Numbered from the stretch's first letter, positions 18,202 to 28,783 are shown. The stretch is 64,000 nt of DNA from Calothrix sp. NIES-4101 (GCA_004296455.1 AP018280.1:930001-994000), one strand, 5' to 3'. A program made the numbers and translations. The notes: generated by a model from the letters alone, not told the origin.

Positions 18202-19572
18202 TTAATGGGCTGCACTAGCGATCGCAGCATCAGCATCAACTTCACGAATTCGTTCAACTTTAGCCCCAAGCTGCTGTAACTTCAGATCGAGGCGATCGTA
18301 ACCGCGATCTAAAAACTGCAATCCTTTGATTGTTGTTTCGCCACTCGCCGCTAATCCTGCCACAACTAACGCCGCAGCTGCTCGCAAGTCGGTTCCCAAT
18401 ACTGGTGCGCCAGATAACAACGGTACTCCTCGGACAAAAGCAATATTGCCTTTGACACGAATATCAGCCCCCAAGCGATTCAATTCTGAAGCATGGCGCA
18501 AGCGGTTTTCAAATACGGTTTCGCTAATTAAACTATCACCGTCAGCAATGGCTAATAGCGACATGAATTGGGCTTGCATATCGGTTGGGAAACCTGGGTG
18601 CGGTAATGTTTCAATGTCCGCAGCCTTGAGAACCTCTGCTGGCATTACCCGTAAGCAATTGGGTGCCTCCTCAATGATGTTCACTCCCATTTCTTGCAGT
18701 TTGGCAATTGCCGGGAGTAAATGATCGGGAATTACAGGAGATAGTAATAACTCCGAATGGGTGATTGCGGCTGCGGTTAAAAATGTGCCAGCCTCAATGC
18801 GATCGGGAATTACTTGATAATCGGTTGAGTGTAGCTGACTCACACCTTTGATGTGAATGGTACTCGTTCCTGCACCCGTGATTTTGGCTCCCATCGAATT
18901 ACAGAAATTTGCCAAATCAACAACTTCTGGTTCACGAGCTGCATTCTCAATTACTGTTTCACCATCTGCTAGCGTTGCCGCCATCATCAGGGTTTCAGTT
19001 GCACCGACACTGGGGGAATCCAAATAGATTTTTGCGCCTTTGAGCCTACGGTTACTACCGGGAACGTAGGCATTACAGATACCATGCTCAATTTGAACTT
19101 CTGCCCCCATTGCTTGCAAGCCTCGGACATGTAAATCTACAGGTCTTGCACCAATAGCACAACCACCAGGAAGAGGCATTTGTGCTACTCCTAATCGTGC
19201 TAGTATCGCCCCGATCGCAAAAAAACTTGCCCGTAACTGCGTCACAAGTTCGTAGGGAGCTTTCGAGGTGCTAAAGTCTTTGGCGTTGATATCCAAAGTC
19301 TCACCATTACGTTCGATGCGTACACCCAAAGCTGATAAAACTTGAGCCATACGTTCCACATCGGCGAGCATGGGCACGTTGTGGATACGACAATCTTCAG
19401 AACAAAGTAAAGCACCAGCCATAAGGACTAATGCTGAATTTTTTGCCCCACTTATCTTGACATGACCTCGCAGAGAATGACCGCCCCATATCCGCAAGAC
19501 TGAGGAGTCTGCTTCAGGTGCATTCTTTACATCTGGTAAGCCGCTCACAGGATTAATAAGCCTACCCTCCAA
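18202..19572 (-). CDS. murA: UDP-N-acetylglucosamine 1-carboxyvinyltransferase
   Basis: First committed step of peptidoglycan synthesis: transfer of enolpyruvate from PEP to UDP-GlcNAc in the cytoplasm. Motifs: [15 protein letters not shown] near residue 43, [15 protein letters not shown], the catalytic cysteine loop [14 protein letters not shown], and [15 protein letters not shown] toward the end. It is 456 residues; the first ~25 ([18 protein letters not shown]) extend beyond the core and are common in cyanobacterial versions. It is a single gene between two leucine tRNAs with no evident operon partner. Confidence 0.96.
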   Translation of the reverse strand: MEGRLINPVSGLPDVKNAPEADSSVLRIWGGHSLRGHVKISGAKNSALVLMAGALLCSEDCRIHNVPMLADVERMAQVLSALGVRIERNGETLDINAKDFSTSKAPYELVTQLRASFFAIGAILARLGVAQMPLPGGCAIGARPVDLHVRGLQAMGAEVQIEHGICNAYVPGSNRRLKGAKIYLDSPSVGATETLMMAATLADGETVIENAAREPEVVDLANFCNSMGAKITGAGTSTIHIKGVSQLHSTDYQVIPDRIEAGTFLTAAAITHSELLLSPVIPDHLLPAIAKLQEMGVNIIEEAPNCLRVMPAEVLKAADIETLPHPGFPTDMQAQFMSLLAIADGDSLISETVFENRLRHASELNRLGADIRVKGNIAFVRGVPLLSGAPVLGTDLRAAAALVVAGLAASGETTIKGLQFLDRGYDRLDLKLQQLGAKVERIREVDADAAIASAAH

Positions 19573-19833
19573 AAAACAATTAAAAATTTATGCGTTGGAA
19601 GTTGGTTTTGATTTTTACAGTAAAGACTGAATTTGTCTACATTTTGAACTACACAATCTCGGAGAATAGGTAGTGGGAAGTTACAGTAAGGGTAAAAACA
19701 TAAAGATACATCACTTTTGTCACAAAAATATAGCCAATAGATTATTTCCTTGACAAATACAAATTATTTAGCAACAATAAAAAACTGTTGATTGTAATCG
19801 ATTGATTGTAATTGACAATTTTCAAAAACGCTA

Positions 19834-19915
19834 GCGGAACTGGCGGAATTGGCAGACGCGCATGATTCAGGTTCATGTGCCGCAAGGCTTCCGGGTTCAA
19901 GTCCCGGGTTCCGCA
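19834..19915 (+). tRNA. tRNA-Leu (anticodon CAG)
   Basis: Acceptor GCGGAAC pairs with GTTCCGC. The D-arm has AATTGGCAGACGC, the anticodon stem CATGA/TCATG holds TTCAGGT with anticodon CAG, a long leucine-type variable arm follows, and the T-arm CCGGGTTCAAGTCCCGG is perfect. Discriminator A is present; CCA is not encoded. The 261-base gap before it, upstream of murA, shows nothing else recognisable. Confidence 0.96.
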
Positions 19916-20001
19916 TTCATAATTCAGTTAAGAGCAAAGGGTCAAGAGAGAGAAATATCTCAGCTAACTCCTAGCTCCTAATTTTCAACTCCTAACTTTC
20001 A

Positions 20002-20805
20002 ATGCTGACTAGTTTACAAAATTCTTTAGTTAAGCAAGTTCGCAAGCTGCATTCAGCCAAAGAACGTCACAAGCAGGATTTATTTTTATTGGAGGGTACA
20101 CATCTACTGGAAGAAGCTTGTGCAGTGGATTATCCTTTGGAGGTGCTATTTTGTACCCAAGAATGGCAAACAAAGCATTTGCAATTATGGCAGCAGCTAA
20201 CTCAGAAATGCGATCGCCTGGAAATTGTCAGTACAGAAGTTTTACATGCCCTAGCCACGACAGTACAGCCTGATGGTGTGGTGGCAACCGCAAGGCGAGG
20301 AATACACTCGTCAGAGGGCAATAATCCCGGAACCCAATCAGTGCAATTTTCCGGTTTAGTATTAGCATTGGAAACAATTCAAGACCCCGGTAATTTAGGA
20401 ACAATGATTCGGACGGCGGCGGCGGCGGGAGCATCGGGGTTAGTTGTGAGTGAGGACTGTGTTGATTTAGACAATCCTAAAGTTTTGCGAGCCAGTGCAG
20501 GGCAATGGTTTCGCTTACCGATGGCAACAAGCGAAGATTTAAAAGCGACAATACTTCAGGCGAAAAATGCTGGTATGCAAATTGCGGCAACTGTACCAAA
20601 AGCCACCCTGACTTATTGGGATGTGGATTGGGGTAAACCAAGTTTGCTATTGTTGGGAAACGAAGGCGCAGGATTATCCGCAGAATTAGCAGCAATGGCA
20701 GATGTATCTGTCAGTATACCTCTAGCCCCAGGAGTTGAGTCATTGAATGTGGCGATCGCATCGGCGCTGATATTGTATGAGGCACGCAGGCAAAGAAGAA
20801 ATTAA
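20002..20805 (+). CDS. TrmH/SpoU-family RNA 2'-O-methyltransferase
   Basis: SAM-dependent methyltransferase of the SPOUT knot superfamily that methylates ribose in rRNA or tRNA. An N-terminal substrate-binding domain (residues 1-95: LTSLQNSLVKQVRKLHSAKERHK) precedes the catalytic part with the three motifs ALETIQDPGNLGTMIRTA, LLLLGNEGAGLS and SIPLAPGVESLNVAIASALILYE. Length 267 is typical. The exact target nucleotide (RlmB-like or TsnR-like) cannot be told. It is a single gene just downstream of tRNA-Leu. Confidence 0.93.
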   Translation: MLTSLQNSLVKQVRKLHSAKERHKQDLFLLEGTHLLEEACAVDYPLEVLFCTQEWQTKHLQLWQQLTQKCDRLEIVSTEVLHALATTVQPDGVVATARRGIHSSEGNNPGTQSVQFSGLVLALETIQDPGNLGTMIRTAAAAGASGLVVSEDCVDLDNPKVLRASAGQWFRLPMATSEDLKATILQAKNAGMQIAATVPKATLTYWDVDWGKPSLLLLGNEGAGLSAELAAMADVSVSIPLAPGVESLNVAIASALILYEARRQRRN

Positions 20806-20946
20806 TAGAAAATGGGGAACAAAATGATTTTGGATTACTTGATTGCAGGATAATTAGAGAATTTGCCAAAATATTCCTTGCCTATCTCGCTCTTCCCCCT
20901 TGTGTAGAAAAAACATTCCCAACCTCATGCCGAATACTAAAAAATA

Positions 20947-21990
20947 ATGGTCAAATCTTCCTCAAATATTGCCGATTCCCCTCGCCGGGCGATACCAACT
21001 CCTGATTTTTATCATACTTTTTCCGAAGTAGAAATTTTAGAAATTATTGATGCCTTAAAAATCAGACAAGAAATACCTCTCAAGTTTTCCTATAAGGGTA
21101 GAGGAGCGAAAATTTGGGATGATTTTTATCGCAAATATATTATTCCCACTTGGTATCGAACTTCAAATGTCGAAATCGAGCTTTTAAAAGATAATTTTCC
21201 ATATTTAAATGATGCTTGTCAGGTAGGTAATAAGGTTAATATTATTGATGTCGGAGCCGGAAATTCCTTTCCAGTGAAAAGCTTTATTCATCGGCTAGAT
21301 AAATTAAAGAAAGTTAATCAATATATTGCTTTAGATATTAGTGGGGGATTACTTGAGGTATCTCAGAAAAACTTTAACAAGTGGTTTCCACATATTAATT
21401 ATCTCAACGGCGTAATTGATATTGAAAATAGTTGTATCCCCGCAAATTTACTAGACAACCAACCTGGTGCTCAAGCTGAAAATAATTCGATAACGAACAT
21501 CATTTTACATTTAGGTGTTACTATCGGCAATCATCATCATCGCGCCAGAGTTTTCAGCAATTTTAAAAATAGTATGCAGGCAAATGATGTTTTAGTTTTG
21601 ACGAATGAAATCGGGTCTAACTCTCAATGGAATGGTCAAGCAAGAGGTGGTTGTGATTATCATGCTGAGAATATATATCGGTGGATTAAAGAGGTAATTG
21701 GTATTCCATCTTCAGATTGCCAACTGGTAAGAAAGTATGATTCTGGGAGAGATAGCGTAGTTGCAAACATCCAGTTCCTTTATGACTACACTATCGATTT
21801 TTCAATTCAAGGAATAGATAAAAGTATTAATTTTGCCGCAGGTGATCATATTACTATTTGGAGACATCATAAGTTTGAAATACCCAAATTGCGCCAGGAA
21901 TTAGAACGAGCTGGATTACAACTTGTGCGCTACAGTACAAATAAATATTCTTCGCATATTATGGCAATTTGTACATTAATTGCCCAGTAA
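20947..21990 (+). CDS. Histidine-specific methyltransferase family (EgtD-like) protein
   Basis: Member of the Methyltransf_33 family, which includes the ergothioneine enzyme EgtD. Seen: YKGRGAKIWDDFYRKYIIPTWYRTSNVEIELL (the counterpart of the N-terminal substrate loop), the SAM site IIDVGAGNSFPVKSFI, ALDISGGLLEVS, and LHLGVTIGNHHH, where EgtD has a GSTIGN-like segment. It has 347 residues. No EgtB-type sulfoxide synthase gene is next to it, and the loop residues differ from canonical EgtD, so the substrate may not be histidine. Confidence 0.72.
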   Translation: MVKSSSNIADSPRRAIPTPDFYHTFSEVEILEIIDALKIRQEIPLKFSYKGRGAKIWDDFYRKYIIPTWYRTSNVEIELLKDNFPYLNDACQVGNKVNIIDVGAGNSFPVKSFIHRLDKLKKVNQYIALDISGGLLEVSQKNFNKWFPHINYLNGVIDIENSCIPANLLDNQPGAQAENNSITNIILHLGVTIGNHHHRARVFSNFKNSMQANDVLVLTNEIGSNSQWNGQARGGCDYHAENIYRWIKEVIGIPSSDCQLVRKYDSGRDSVVANIQFLYDYTIDFSIQGIDKSINFAAGDHITIWRHHKFEIPKLRQELERAGLQLVRYSTNKYSSHIMAICTLIAQ

Positions 21991-22184
21991 TTAAGAATAA
22001 TAGAGAGTTGAGAATATATAACTTGGAATCAATAAACACCTACTAATTGATTTTCCTTGATGTGATTTTGCATTTTCGGGAAAAAATAATTATTTTATCA
22101 TCGAATATTTTTAACAAGTAATGTATTAATTGTTATCCTAGATGTTATAGCTCAAAAGATTTTCGAGTATGGAACTCTGAGATT

Positions 22185-24950
22185 ATGAATAATCGTGGGG
22201 ATAAACTTTACAAAAATTTGCTTTTGTCATTGAATCCTACACAAACGAGACGTGGCTGGCTTCCTTATGTAATTTTACTCGGAACATTGTTGTTAACCAG
22301 TTTATTTTCATATTATGCCGCGATCGCATCTCAGACAAAAGACAGGTTGCGATTTAAGAATGAAGTTGAACAGACTCACAGCAATATTCAAAATCGCCTA
22401 CATACTTATGTAACATTATTGCATAGTACAAGCGGTTTATTTGCAACTAATTATCAAATCACCAGGCAGGATTTTCAGTCTTATGTGAAGCATTTAGAAT
22501 TACGGAAAAACTATCCTGGTGTTCAAGGAATCGGTTTTTCGATTCGAGTCATGCCTGAAGATGTCCAGTCATTAGTCAACAAGATGCAAAAACAAGGATT
22601 TCCTAATTTTGCATTACGTCCAAATACACCTCGAAGCGAATACCACACGATTATTTATCTAGAGCCTTTAGACAAACGCAATCAAGTTGCGATCGGCTAC
22701 GATATGTTTAGCGAAGCAACTCGTCGTGCGGCAATGAAACGCGCACGAGATACGGGTTTACCTGCGGCTTCTGGGCGAGTCTACTTAGTCCAAGAAATTG
22801 AACAGCATAAACAAGCTGGCTTTTTGATTTATTTGCCTATATATCGTCGAGATCGTCAGATAAAAACTGTAACAGAAAAAAGAGATGCATTGTTAGGGTT
22901 TGTTTACAGCCCATTTCGAGCAGATGATTTATTCGCAGGAATTTTACAGGATCAGCAAAACCCTTTAATTAATGTTGATGTCTATGATAATACAACAATA
23001 AGTCCAGAACATTTATTACATAGTTCTTCGGCAAATAATTATTGGAATAATTATTGGAATAATTCCTCAGCAACAGCAAAATTTAAAACTACTAAAAATT
23101 TAAATATAGCCGGGCAAAATTGGACAATAGTCTTTTCTTCTCGGCGTGAATTAGAAACAGACTTAAGCAGTCACTACTTACCCTATATGCAGTTAGCAGG
23201 GGTGACATTGAGTTTGATTTTATTCATAATGGTGCGATCGCAGGTTAATGCATTCAATGCTACACAAAAGAGTAATCGACAGCTGGGTTTTTTGTATGAA
23301 ATATCGAGTAATTTACTCGTGCAAGCAAGACCCAAGGAATTTATTAGTAGCATATTTAACCAACTTTCTGAGCAATTACAACTTGAAATTTATTTTAATT
23401 ATTTATTAGACAACACCAGAGACAGTAATCATCAGCGCTTGCGACTTCATGCATATGCTGGTATTAGTGAAGACTCAGCAAAAAAAATTGAATGGCTCGA
23501 AGTTGGAGAAGCATTATGTGGAACAGTCGCCCAACAAAAAAAACAAATCATCGTCGAAGAAGTTCAAGAATCAACAGATAATAAAGCTGACTTAATTAGA
23601 AATTTGGGAGTTACAGCATACGCTTGTTACCCATTATTATCAGGGCAACAATTAATCGGCACATTAACATTTTGTACCTGTTCGCGAACCTATTTCCAAT
23701 CAGACGAATTGGCATTATTACAAATAGTATCAGATTTAGTCGCTACCGCACTTGAACGCGATCGCCTCATTCGCCAATTACAAGAACACACCGAGGAATT
23801 ACAACAGGCTAATCGGATTAAAGATGAATTTCTCGCCACTCTTTCCCATGAACTACGGACACCCCTAAATGCAATTCTGGGCTGGATACAGCTTTTACAA
23901 ACCCGCAAATTGGATGAAACCAAAATAGCCCGTGCCTTAGAAACTATCGATCGCAATTCTAGATTACTGGGGCAACTAGTTGAAGACATTTTAGATGTAT
24001 CCAGAATTATTAGTGGCAAATTTCGCCTCCAGGTTGAAGAAGTAAATGTCAAATCTGTAGTTATATCTGCGCTCGATACAATTCAACCCGCAGTTGATGC
24101 TAAACAAATTCACATTACCACCCAACTACACCCAGACGCATTAATTTGGGGTGATGCAAATCGCTTGCAACAAGTTATCTGGAATTTAATCTCCAACGCC
24201 ATTAAATTTACCCCAAAAGATGGACAAGTCAAAATCAGTCTCGAAAAAATTTCTTCCCAGATTCAAATCCAAATTACTGATACAGGACAAGGTATAAAAC
24301 CAGAGTTTCTGCCCTATGTATTTGACCGTTTTCGTCAGGCAGATGGCTCGAGTACCCGTTCTTTTGGGGGATTAGGTTTAGGCTTGGCAATAGTGCGGCA
24401 CATTGTTGAATTGCATGGTGGAACTGTTAGCGCTACTAGCCCCGGAGAAGGTAAAGGAGCCACATTTACTGTTGAATTACCAGTTTTAGCTATCCGCCAA
24501 AAAAATCCCAACTCTGCACCAAAAAGCATAATTCCCCATCAAGTCTCAGCTAAATCTCAACGCATTTTAGATGGCTTAAAAATTATCCTTGTCGAAGATG
24601 AAAGCGATGCACGAGAATTAATCGCCACTGTACTTGAAGAAGCTGGTGCAGAGGTGATACTGGCAGCAAATGTTGCTCAAGCCCTGTATACACTTCAGCA
24701 AAGTAAACCAGATATTCTCATCAGTGATATTGGAATGCCCCAAGAAGATGGGTATATGCTAATTCGTAAAGTTAGAGCACTATCATCAGAACAGGGAGGA
24801 AAAACACCCGCCCTCGCATTAACAGCATTTGCAGCCGAAGAAGATAAAAATCAAGCCATTAATGCAGGATTTCAAGGACATCTTGCCAAACCAATTGAGC
24901 CAACAGAGTTAGTCACACGCATCGCAAATTTAGTTAAGTCGATGAATTAA
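22185..24950 (+). CDS. CHASE-GAF hybrid sensor histidine kinase
   Basis: A 921-residue membrane sensor kinase. Order: transmembrane helix ~22-45; extracytoplasmic CHASE domain ~75-260 (YPGVQGIGFSIRV, RAAMKRARDTGLPAASGRV); second helix ~330-350; GAF ~370-515; HisKA with phospho-acceptor His in ATLSHELRTPLNAILGW; HATPase with SNAIKFTPKDG and GGLGLGLAIVRHIVELHGG; and a C-terminal receiver (~800-920) with DILISDIGMPQEDG. CHASE domains sense small outside ligands. The GAF lacks a bilin cysteine signature. No cognate regulator gene is adjacent. Confidence 0.93.
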   Translation: MNNRGDKLYKNLLLSLNPTQTRRGWLPYVILLGTLLLTSLFSYYAAIASQTKDRLRFKNEVEQTHSNIQNRLHTYVTLLHSTSGLFATNYQITRQDFQSYVKHLELRKNYPGVQGIGFSIRVMPEDVQSLVNKMQKQGFPNFALRPNTPRSEYHTIIYLEPLDKRNQVAIGYDMFSEATRRAAMKRARDTGLPAASGRVYLVQEIEQHKQAGFLIYLPIYRRDRQIKTVTEKRDALLGFVYSPFRADDLFAGILQDQQNPLINVDVYDNTTISPEHLLHSSSANNYWNNYWNNSSATAKFKTTKNLNIAGQNWTIVFSSRRELETDLSSHYLPYMQLAGVTLSLILFIMVRSQVNAFNATQKSNRQLGFLYEISSNLLVQARPKEFISSIFNQLSEQLQLEIYFNYLLDNTRDSNHQRLRLHAYAGISEDSAKKIEWLEVGEALCGTVAQQKKQIIVEEVQESTDNKADLIRNLGVTAYACYPLLSGQQLIGTLTFCTCSRTYFQSDELALLQIVSDLVATALERDRLIRQLQEHTEELQQANRIKDEFLATLSHELRTPLNAILGWIQLLQTRKLDETKIARALETIDRNSRLLGQLVEDILDVSRIISGKFRLQVEEVNVKSVVISALDTIQPAVDAKQIHITTQLHPDALIWGDANRLQQVIWNLISNAIKFTPKDGQVKISLEKISSQIQIQITDTGQGIKPEFLPYVFDRFRQADGSSTRSFGGLGLGLAIVRHIVELHGGTVSATSPGEGKGATFTVELPVLAIRQKNPNSAPKSIIPHQVSAKSQRILDGLKIILVEDESDARELIATVLEEAGAEVILAANVAQALYTLQQSKPDILISDIGMPQEDGYMLIRKVRALSSEQGGKTPALALTAFAAEEDKNQAINAGFQGHLAKPIEPTELVTRIANLVKSMN

Positions 24951-25237
24951 GTTATAAATTAAGCTGAATCTGGCATTAATCAACGCGAGTGTATTTGATT
25001 TTATTACCTAAAAATCTATATAATTGCACATCTAGAATTTGCATTGATATCATGTTAATAGAAAGCTATATCAAATCTGTTTAAAGAGTTATCGTTTATG
25101 TTGATGCGAAGCCTGTGAGAAGCGGGAACGCAAAGAGAAATTAATGATAACTAAATTATCCAGACTTGATCTCAGTATAATCGCCTTAAGCATTATTCTT
25201 TCCTTTCGGATTAACAGATTCAAAGCTTATTGTCGTA

Positions 25238-25477
25238 ATGATACCAGCAGAAAATGCGCGTCTCCCTATTTGCGAACTCGAAGCAACGCCAGAATGGTTA
25301 ACAATTGAAGCGATTTATTATGTTGTTGAATGTATCAACGACTGCGAAAATATGCTAATGCTGGCTCAACTAAGACAAATTTTCCCACGCGCAGTTTTAA
25401 CAGAAGCATCTCGATATGTTAAAGGACAACAACGCCAAAATTTACGACTGTGGCTAACCCAACTCAATAATCAATAA
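25238..25477 (+). CDS. Small conserved-looking cyanobacterial protein, unknown
   Basis: A 79-residue soluble protein with no family I can name. It is mostly helical, with two cysteines (Cys12 in PICELEATPEW and Cys33 in VECINDCENM, plus Cys36) and a C-terminal half with basic residues (SRYVKGQQRQNLRLWLTQLN). Codon use resembles that of its neighbours and the composition looks protein-like, so I think it is real. It stands alone between two histidine kinase genes. Confidence 0.55.
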   Translation: MIPAENARLPICELEATPEWLTIEAIYYVVECINDCENMLMLAQLRQIFPRAVLTEASRYVKGQQRQNLRLWLTQLNNQ

Positions 25478-26083
25478 ATCTATATGAAGTGTAAATATTT
25501 GAAACATTCATCATTTCTTACTTATTGAAATTAAGTCTTGAGACTCTGCACAATATTCATCTATATACTTGGGTTGTTGAATGTACACCTCTCGCTAAAT
25601 GTTCCAGTATTTGTAGCTCTACATCTATTGCCGTACATTAATTATCAAGTTTTACTTTTTCATCCTCTATTAATTATACTCGGAGAGTGACAACTGAGGT
25701 ATAACCCTGACAGCATCACTAAGCCAAGGGAAATTAAGCAATTTATCCAGTTAATTCGCTGAATTGATGATTTTTGCTTAACATTAGTCCAATTTCTACC
25801 TGATACGTAATCTCTAGTGTGAAAGCAGAGAATTATTCAAATAAAATTCTAATTTAATTGACGTAATTAATTTGTAGAATTAGTGTATTCCCACTATCTA
25901 CAGAGCATAAACTGTGCGAATTTCCGCGATATATTAAATATTGAATCTCACCTATTTAGTTAAGAGTATTGCAAATTTTACATAAATTTAGGGTTCAATA
26001 TATTCTCAGTCCAAAATATTTGAGCATAGAGATTATTGTTCGACTCATCCAAAATCGCAGTCAACTTTTTCGACACAATTTTT
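25478..26083. other. 606-base gap without recognisable features
   Basis: AT-rich DNA between the 79-residue gene and the REC-kinase gene. I find no convincing reading frame, tRNA, palindromic repeat or strong hairpin. It presumably contains the promoter of the downstream kinase. Confidence 0.4.
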
Positions 26084-27256
26084 ATGACTAAAAAAACAAT
26101 TCGGATTTTACTAGTAGAAGATAGTTTCACAGATGCATCTATTATACTCAGAATATTTGCGCGCTCCAATTCAGAAGAATGGCAAATAACACATGTAGAC
26201 AGATTAAGTGAAGCGATGGCAATTTGTAGTCGAGAATCAAATTTTACAGATGAGGATGTTTCTAGCCCAAAAAAACGAACCTTTGATATTATCTTACTAG
26301 ATTTGTATTTACCAGATTCCACTGGAATCGATACCCTCAGAACATTTCGCTATGTAGAACCTAATATACCAGTAGTAGTATTAACTGGTTTGGATGATGA
26401 AGATTCCGGACTACAGGCAATGGCAGAAGGGGCACAAGATTATCTTGTCAAAGATGCAGTGACAATTCAAAGATTACTACGTTCTATTCGTTATGCATTT
26501 GAACGTGGACAAATATTGGTACAGTTAAAAGAAAGTGAAGAACGCACTCGCGCTGCCCTTCGCAAAGAGCAAGAATTAAACGAACTTAAATCAAGCTTTG
26601 TGGCAATGGTGTCCCATGAATTTCGCACACCTATGAGTACTATTGTGACTTCACTTGATTTACTACGCTACCATGAAGAAAATATAACTGAAGATAAAAA
26701 AATTCAATATTTTCAACGCATCGACAAAGCCATTAACCAGATGCTCAAAATGTTAGATGAGATATTATTTCTCAGTCGTAATGAAATTGGCAAAGGAGAA
26801 TTTCACCCTAATCTTGTAAATTTAGAACGTTTTTGTCAAGAAATCCGCGAATTAATTCAATTTAGTATTGGCAAAGAGCATATTATTAGCCTGAATATAA
26901 TTGGTGACTGTTCTCAGGTGAATATAGATGAGGAATTAGTCAATTGTATGATCACAAATTTACTATCTAATGCTGTTAAATATTCTCCCACGCAAAGTAC
27001 TGTCAACTTTGATGTAAGTTGTCAGCAACATCTGGCTATTTTCCAAATTATAGACAGGGGTATAGGTATTCCCGAACAAGACAAAATACATCTATTTGAA
27101 TCCTTTTATCGTGCTACCAATTCGCGTAAAATTCAAGGCACAGGTCTAGGATTAGCAATTGTCAAACGATGTGTAGAAATACACCGAGGAGAAATTAAAG
27201 TTGATAGTAAAGAAGGCATCGGTACAACTGTAACCGTGAAGCTACCACTTACATAA
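26084..27256 (+). CDS. Receiver-histidine kinase fusion
   Basis: A soluble 390-residue protein with an N-terminal receiver (1-130: LLVEDSFTDAS, phospho-acceptor Asp in IILLDLYLPDSTG, VKDAVT), a short coiled coil, then HisKA (VSHEFRTPMSTI) and HATPase (LLSNAVKYSP, GTGLGLAIVKRCVEIH). I chose the ATG at 26084 because MTKKTIRILLVED begins the receiver domain; the upstream ATG at 26036 adds 16 unrelated residues. The kinase core is the same subfamily as CcaS at 9722, with matching spacing and an identical LPLT ending. It probably relays a phosphate from another kinase; no partner is adjacent. Confidence 0.9.
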   Translation: MTKKTIRILLVEDSFTDASIILRIFARSNSEEWQITHVDRLSEAMAICSRESNFTDEDVSSPKKRTFDIILLDLYLPDSTGIDTLRTFRYVEPNIPVVVLTGLDDEDSGLQAMAEGAQDYLVKDAVTIQRLLRSIRYAFERGQILVQLKESEERTRAALRKEQELNELKSSFVAMVSHEFRTPMSTIVTSLDLLRYHEENITEDKKIQYFQRIDKAINQMLKMLDEILFLSRNEIGKGEFHPNLVNLERFCQEIRELIQFSIGKEHIISLNIIGDCSQVNIDEELVNCMITNLLSNAVKYSPTQSTVNFDVSCQQHLAIFQIIDRGIGIPEQDKIHLFESFYRATNSRKIQGTGLGLAIVKRCVEIHRGEIKVDSKEGIGTTVTVKLPLT

Positions 27257-27395
27257 TAGTAGTGAGAAATTAATTTCCTGGAACTTTTTCTATTCCTCTG
27301 CTTCTGCATGGATAAAAATCCCAACTTGATAAATTCTCTAAATCTAATCGCCAATAACTATTAAACTAAAAAACAGTGAATTCAGAGTGGTTGCA

Positions 27396-28040
27396 ATGAC
27401 AACTCCAATTAACGCCCGTGAGTTATTTCAAACCGCTTACGCAAGTCGCTATACGTGGGATGAAAATTTTCCTGGCTACACTGCTAATGTAGAATTGAAA
27501 CAAGATCAGGCAATTTATACAGGCAATGCTCGGATTAACCACGACTTGGTTGTAGAGGTTACGGGTATTGCAGATAAACAGGTGCAAGAAGGAATTATCA
27601 CCCAGTTAACTGATTTAACTATTACTTGCCAGCGCCTTAATTTTGAACAAGCATATGGTACGCACGAGTTTATATTTGGAGAAGAGGACAACACAGGTGC
27701 AATAGAAGTATTCGTCAAGGGAAACTCGATTGATTTACAATATAAAATCCGTGGCCAAGAAATTTGCCAAATCAGTCGAACTATTGGTAATACATCTGCC
27801 GTGTTTGTATATCATACAAATTTTAACACCGGAGAAGGTTATATTCGCGATCGCTACGAAGCCATTTTTCGCAATGCCCAAACCCAGGAAATTAGCGAAA
27901 GCATCAACTTTCAGGATACTTACACTAAAGTTGGTAATTATTACCTGTTGATGCACCAAGTTGTCCAAGAAAGTCCGATGGCTGGCACTACAGAATTTAC
28001 ATACTCCAATATTCAACTTCTGGAATCAGCAAAATTATAG
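27396..28040 (+). CDS. DUF3386 family protein
   Basis: A protein of about 214 residues of the cyanobacterial DUF3386 family. It starts TTPINARELFQTAYASRYTWDENFPGY, then mixed beta strands with no membrane segment or signal peptide. The function is unknown. I placed the start at ATG 27396; an in-frame GTG at 27387 would add three residues. It is a lone gene following the receiver-kinase by about 140 bases. Confidence 0.75.
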   Translation: MTTPINARELFQTAYASRYTWDENFPGYTANVELKQDQAIYTGNARINHDLVVEVTGIADKQVQEGIITQLTDLTITCQRLNFEQAYGTHEFIFGEEDNTGAIEVFVKGNSIDLQYKIRGQEICQISRTIGNTSAVFVYHTNFNTGEGYIRDRYEAIFRNAQTQEISESINFQDTYTKVGNYYLLMHQVVQESPMAGTTEFTYSNIQLLESAKL

Positions 28041-28108
28041 TCGGGGCTGAGGAATAAAGAAAAGGATGAGTGACAAATTCAAAATATCTGATACTTGTTC
28101 CCTTGGAA

Positions 28109-28222
28109 GCATCCCAAATGTGTAAATTGTTTTTTTGTAGTGCGGGATTCTAGCCCACTTCCTGAAGATTAGAGAGCTTTACGGCTCCCACTACAAATTA
28201 TATTTTTGCAAAATTGGGATGC
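28109..28222. repeat. Nested inverted repeat, MITE-like
   Basis: Outer arms GCATCCCAA (28109-28117) and TTGGGATGC (28214-28222) are perfect complements. Inside, TTTGTAGTGCGGGA near 28135 faces TCCCACTACAAA near 28187. The core matches the hairpins near 1885 and 60845. It has no coding capacity and lies between DUF3386 and nfu. Confidence 0.6.
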
Positions 28223-28351
28223 TCCCAGTTGCCTTTAGCCTTTCTTCCTTCCCCCTTCCCTAAATTCGGTCTAGGATGGTTCTAGCAATGCTTGAAAAAT
28301 TTTTTGGCTAATTAGACCATCATTAAATTACAAATTACAAGGTGACAAATT

Positions 28352-28582
28352 ATGGAACTAACTCTAGACAATGTTGAAAAAGTGCTAGATGAAATGCGCC
28401 CTTACCTAATGTCGGACGGTGGTAATGTGGAAGTTGTGGAACTTGATGGTCCCATTGTTAAGTTACGTTTACAGGGTGCTTGTGGTAGTTGCCCTAGTTC
28501 TACAATGACTCTACGTATGGGTTTGGAACGCCGTCTCAAAGAAATGATTCCCGAAATTGCTGAAGTTGAACAAGTAATTTAG
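28352..28582 (+). CDS. nfu: Nfu/NifU C-terminal domain iron-sulfur scaffold
   Basis: A small iron-sulfur cluster scaffold/carrier of 76 residues, essentially one NifU C-terminal domain. The cluster-ligating CxxC is seen in [33 protein letters not shown] is the usual preceding motif. AAGGTGACAAATT precedes the ATG. Single-domain versions serve housekeeping and photosystem I cluster delivery in cyanobacteria. It is a single gene. Confidence 0.95.
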   Translation: MELTLDNVEKVLDEMRPYLMSDGGNVEVVELDGPIVKLRLQGACGSCPSSTMTLRMGLERRLKEMIPEIAEVEQVI

Positions 28583-28783
28583 GAAAATGGGGAAAGCGAA
28601 AAGGGTAATGGAGAAAGGGTAATTTGTATCGCTTCCCTTCTGCGCTATAACAATGCAAACCGCTTGCAGAGTAGTATTATCTCACTCTGGCGTAGTCTTT
28701 CCCATAGGGTAAAGTACACTATGTGACACTTACCCTTTTCTCCCTTACCCCTCTGCCCCTTACTCTCTCTCCCTCACTCCCCC

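Noticed and set aside
22185-24950. Possible bilin-binding (cyanobacteriochrome) GAF in the CHASE kinase
   Set aside because: No Cys-His or Cys-Leu chromophore signature in its GAF; treated as an ordinary GAF.
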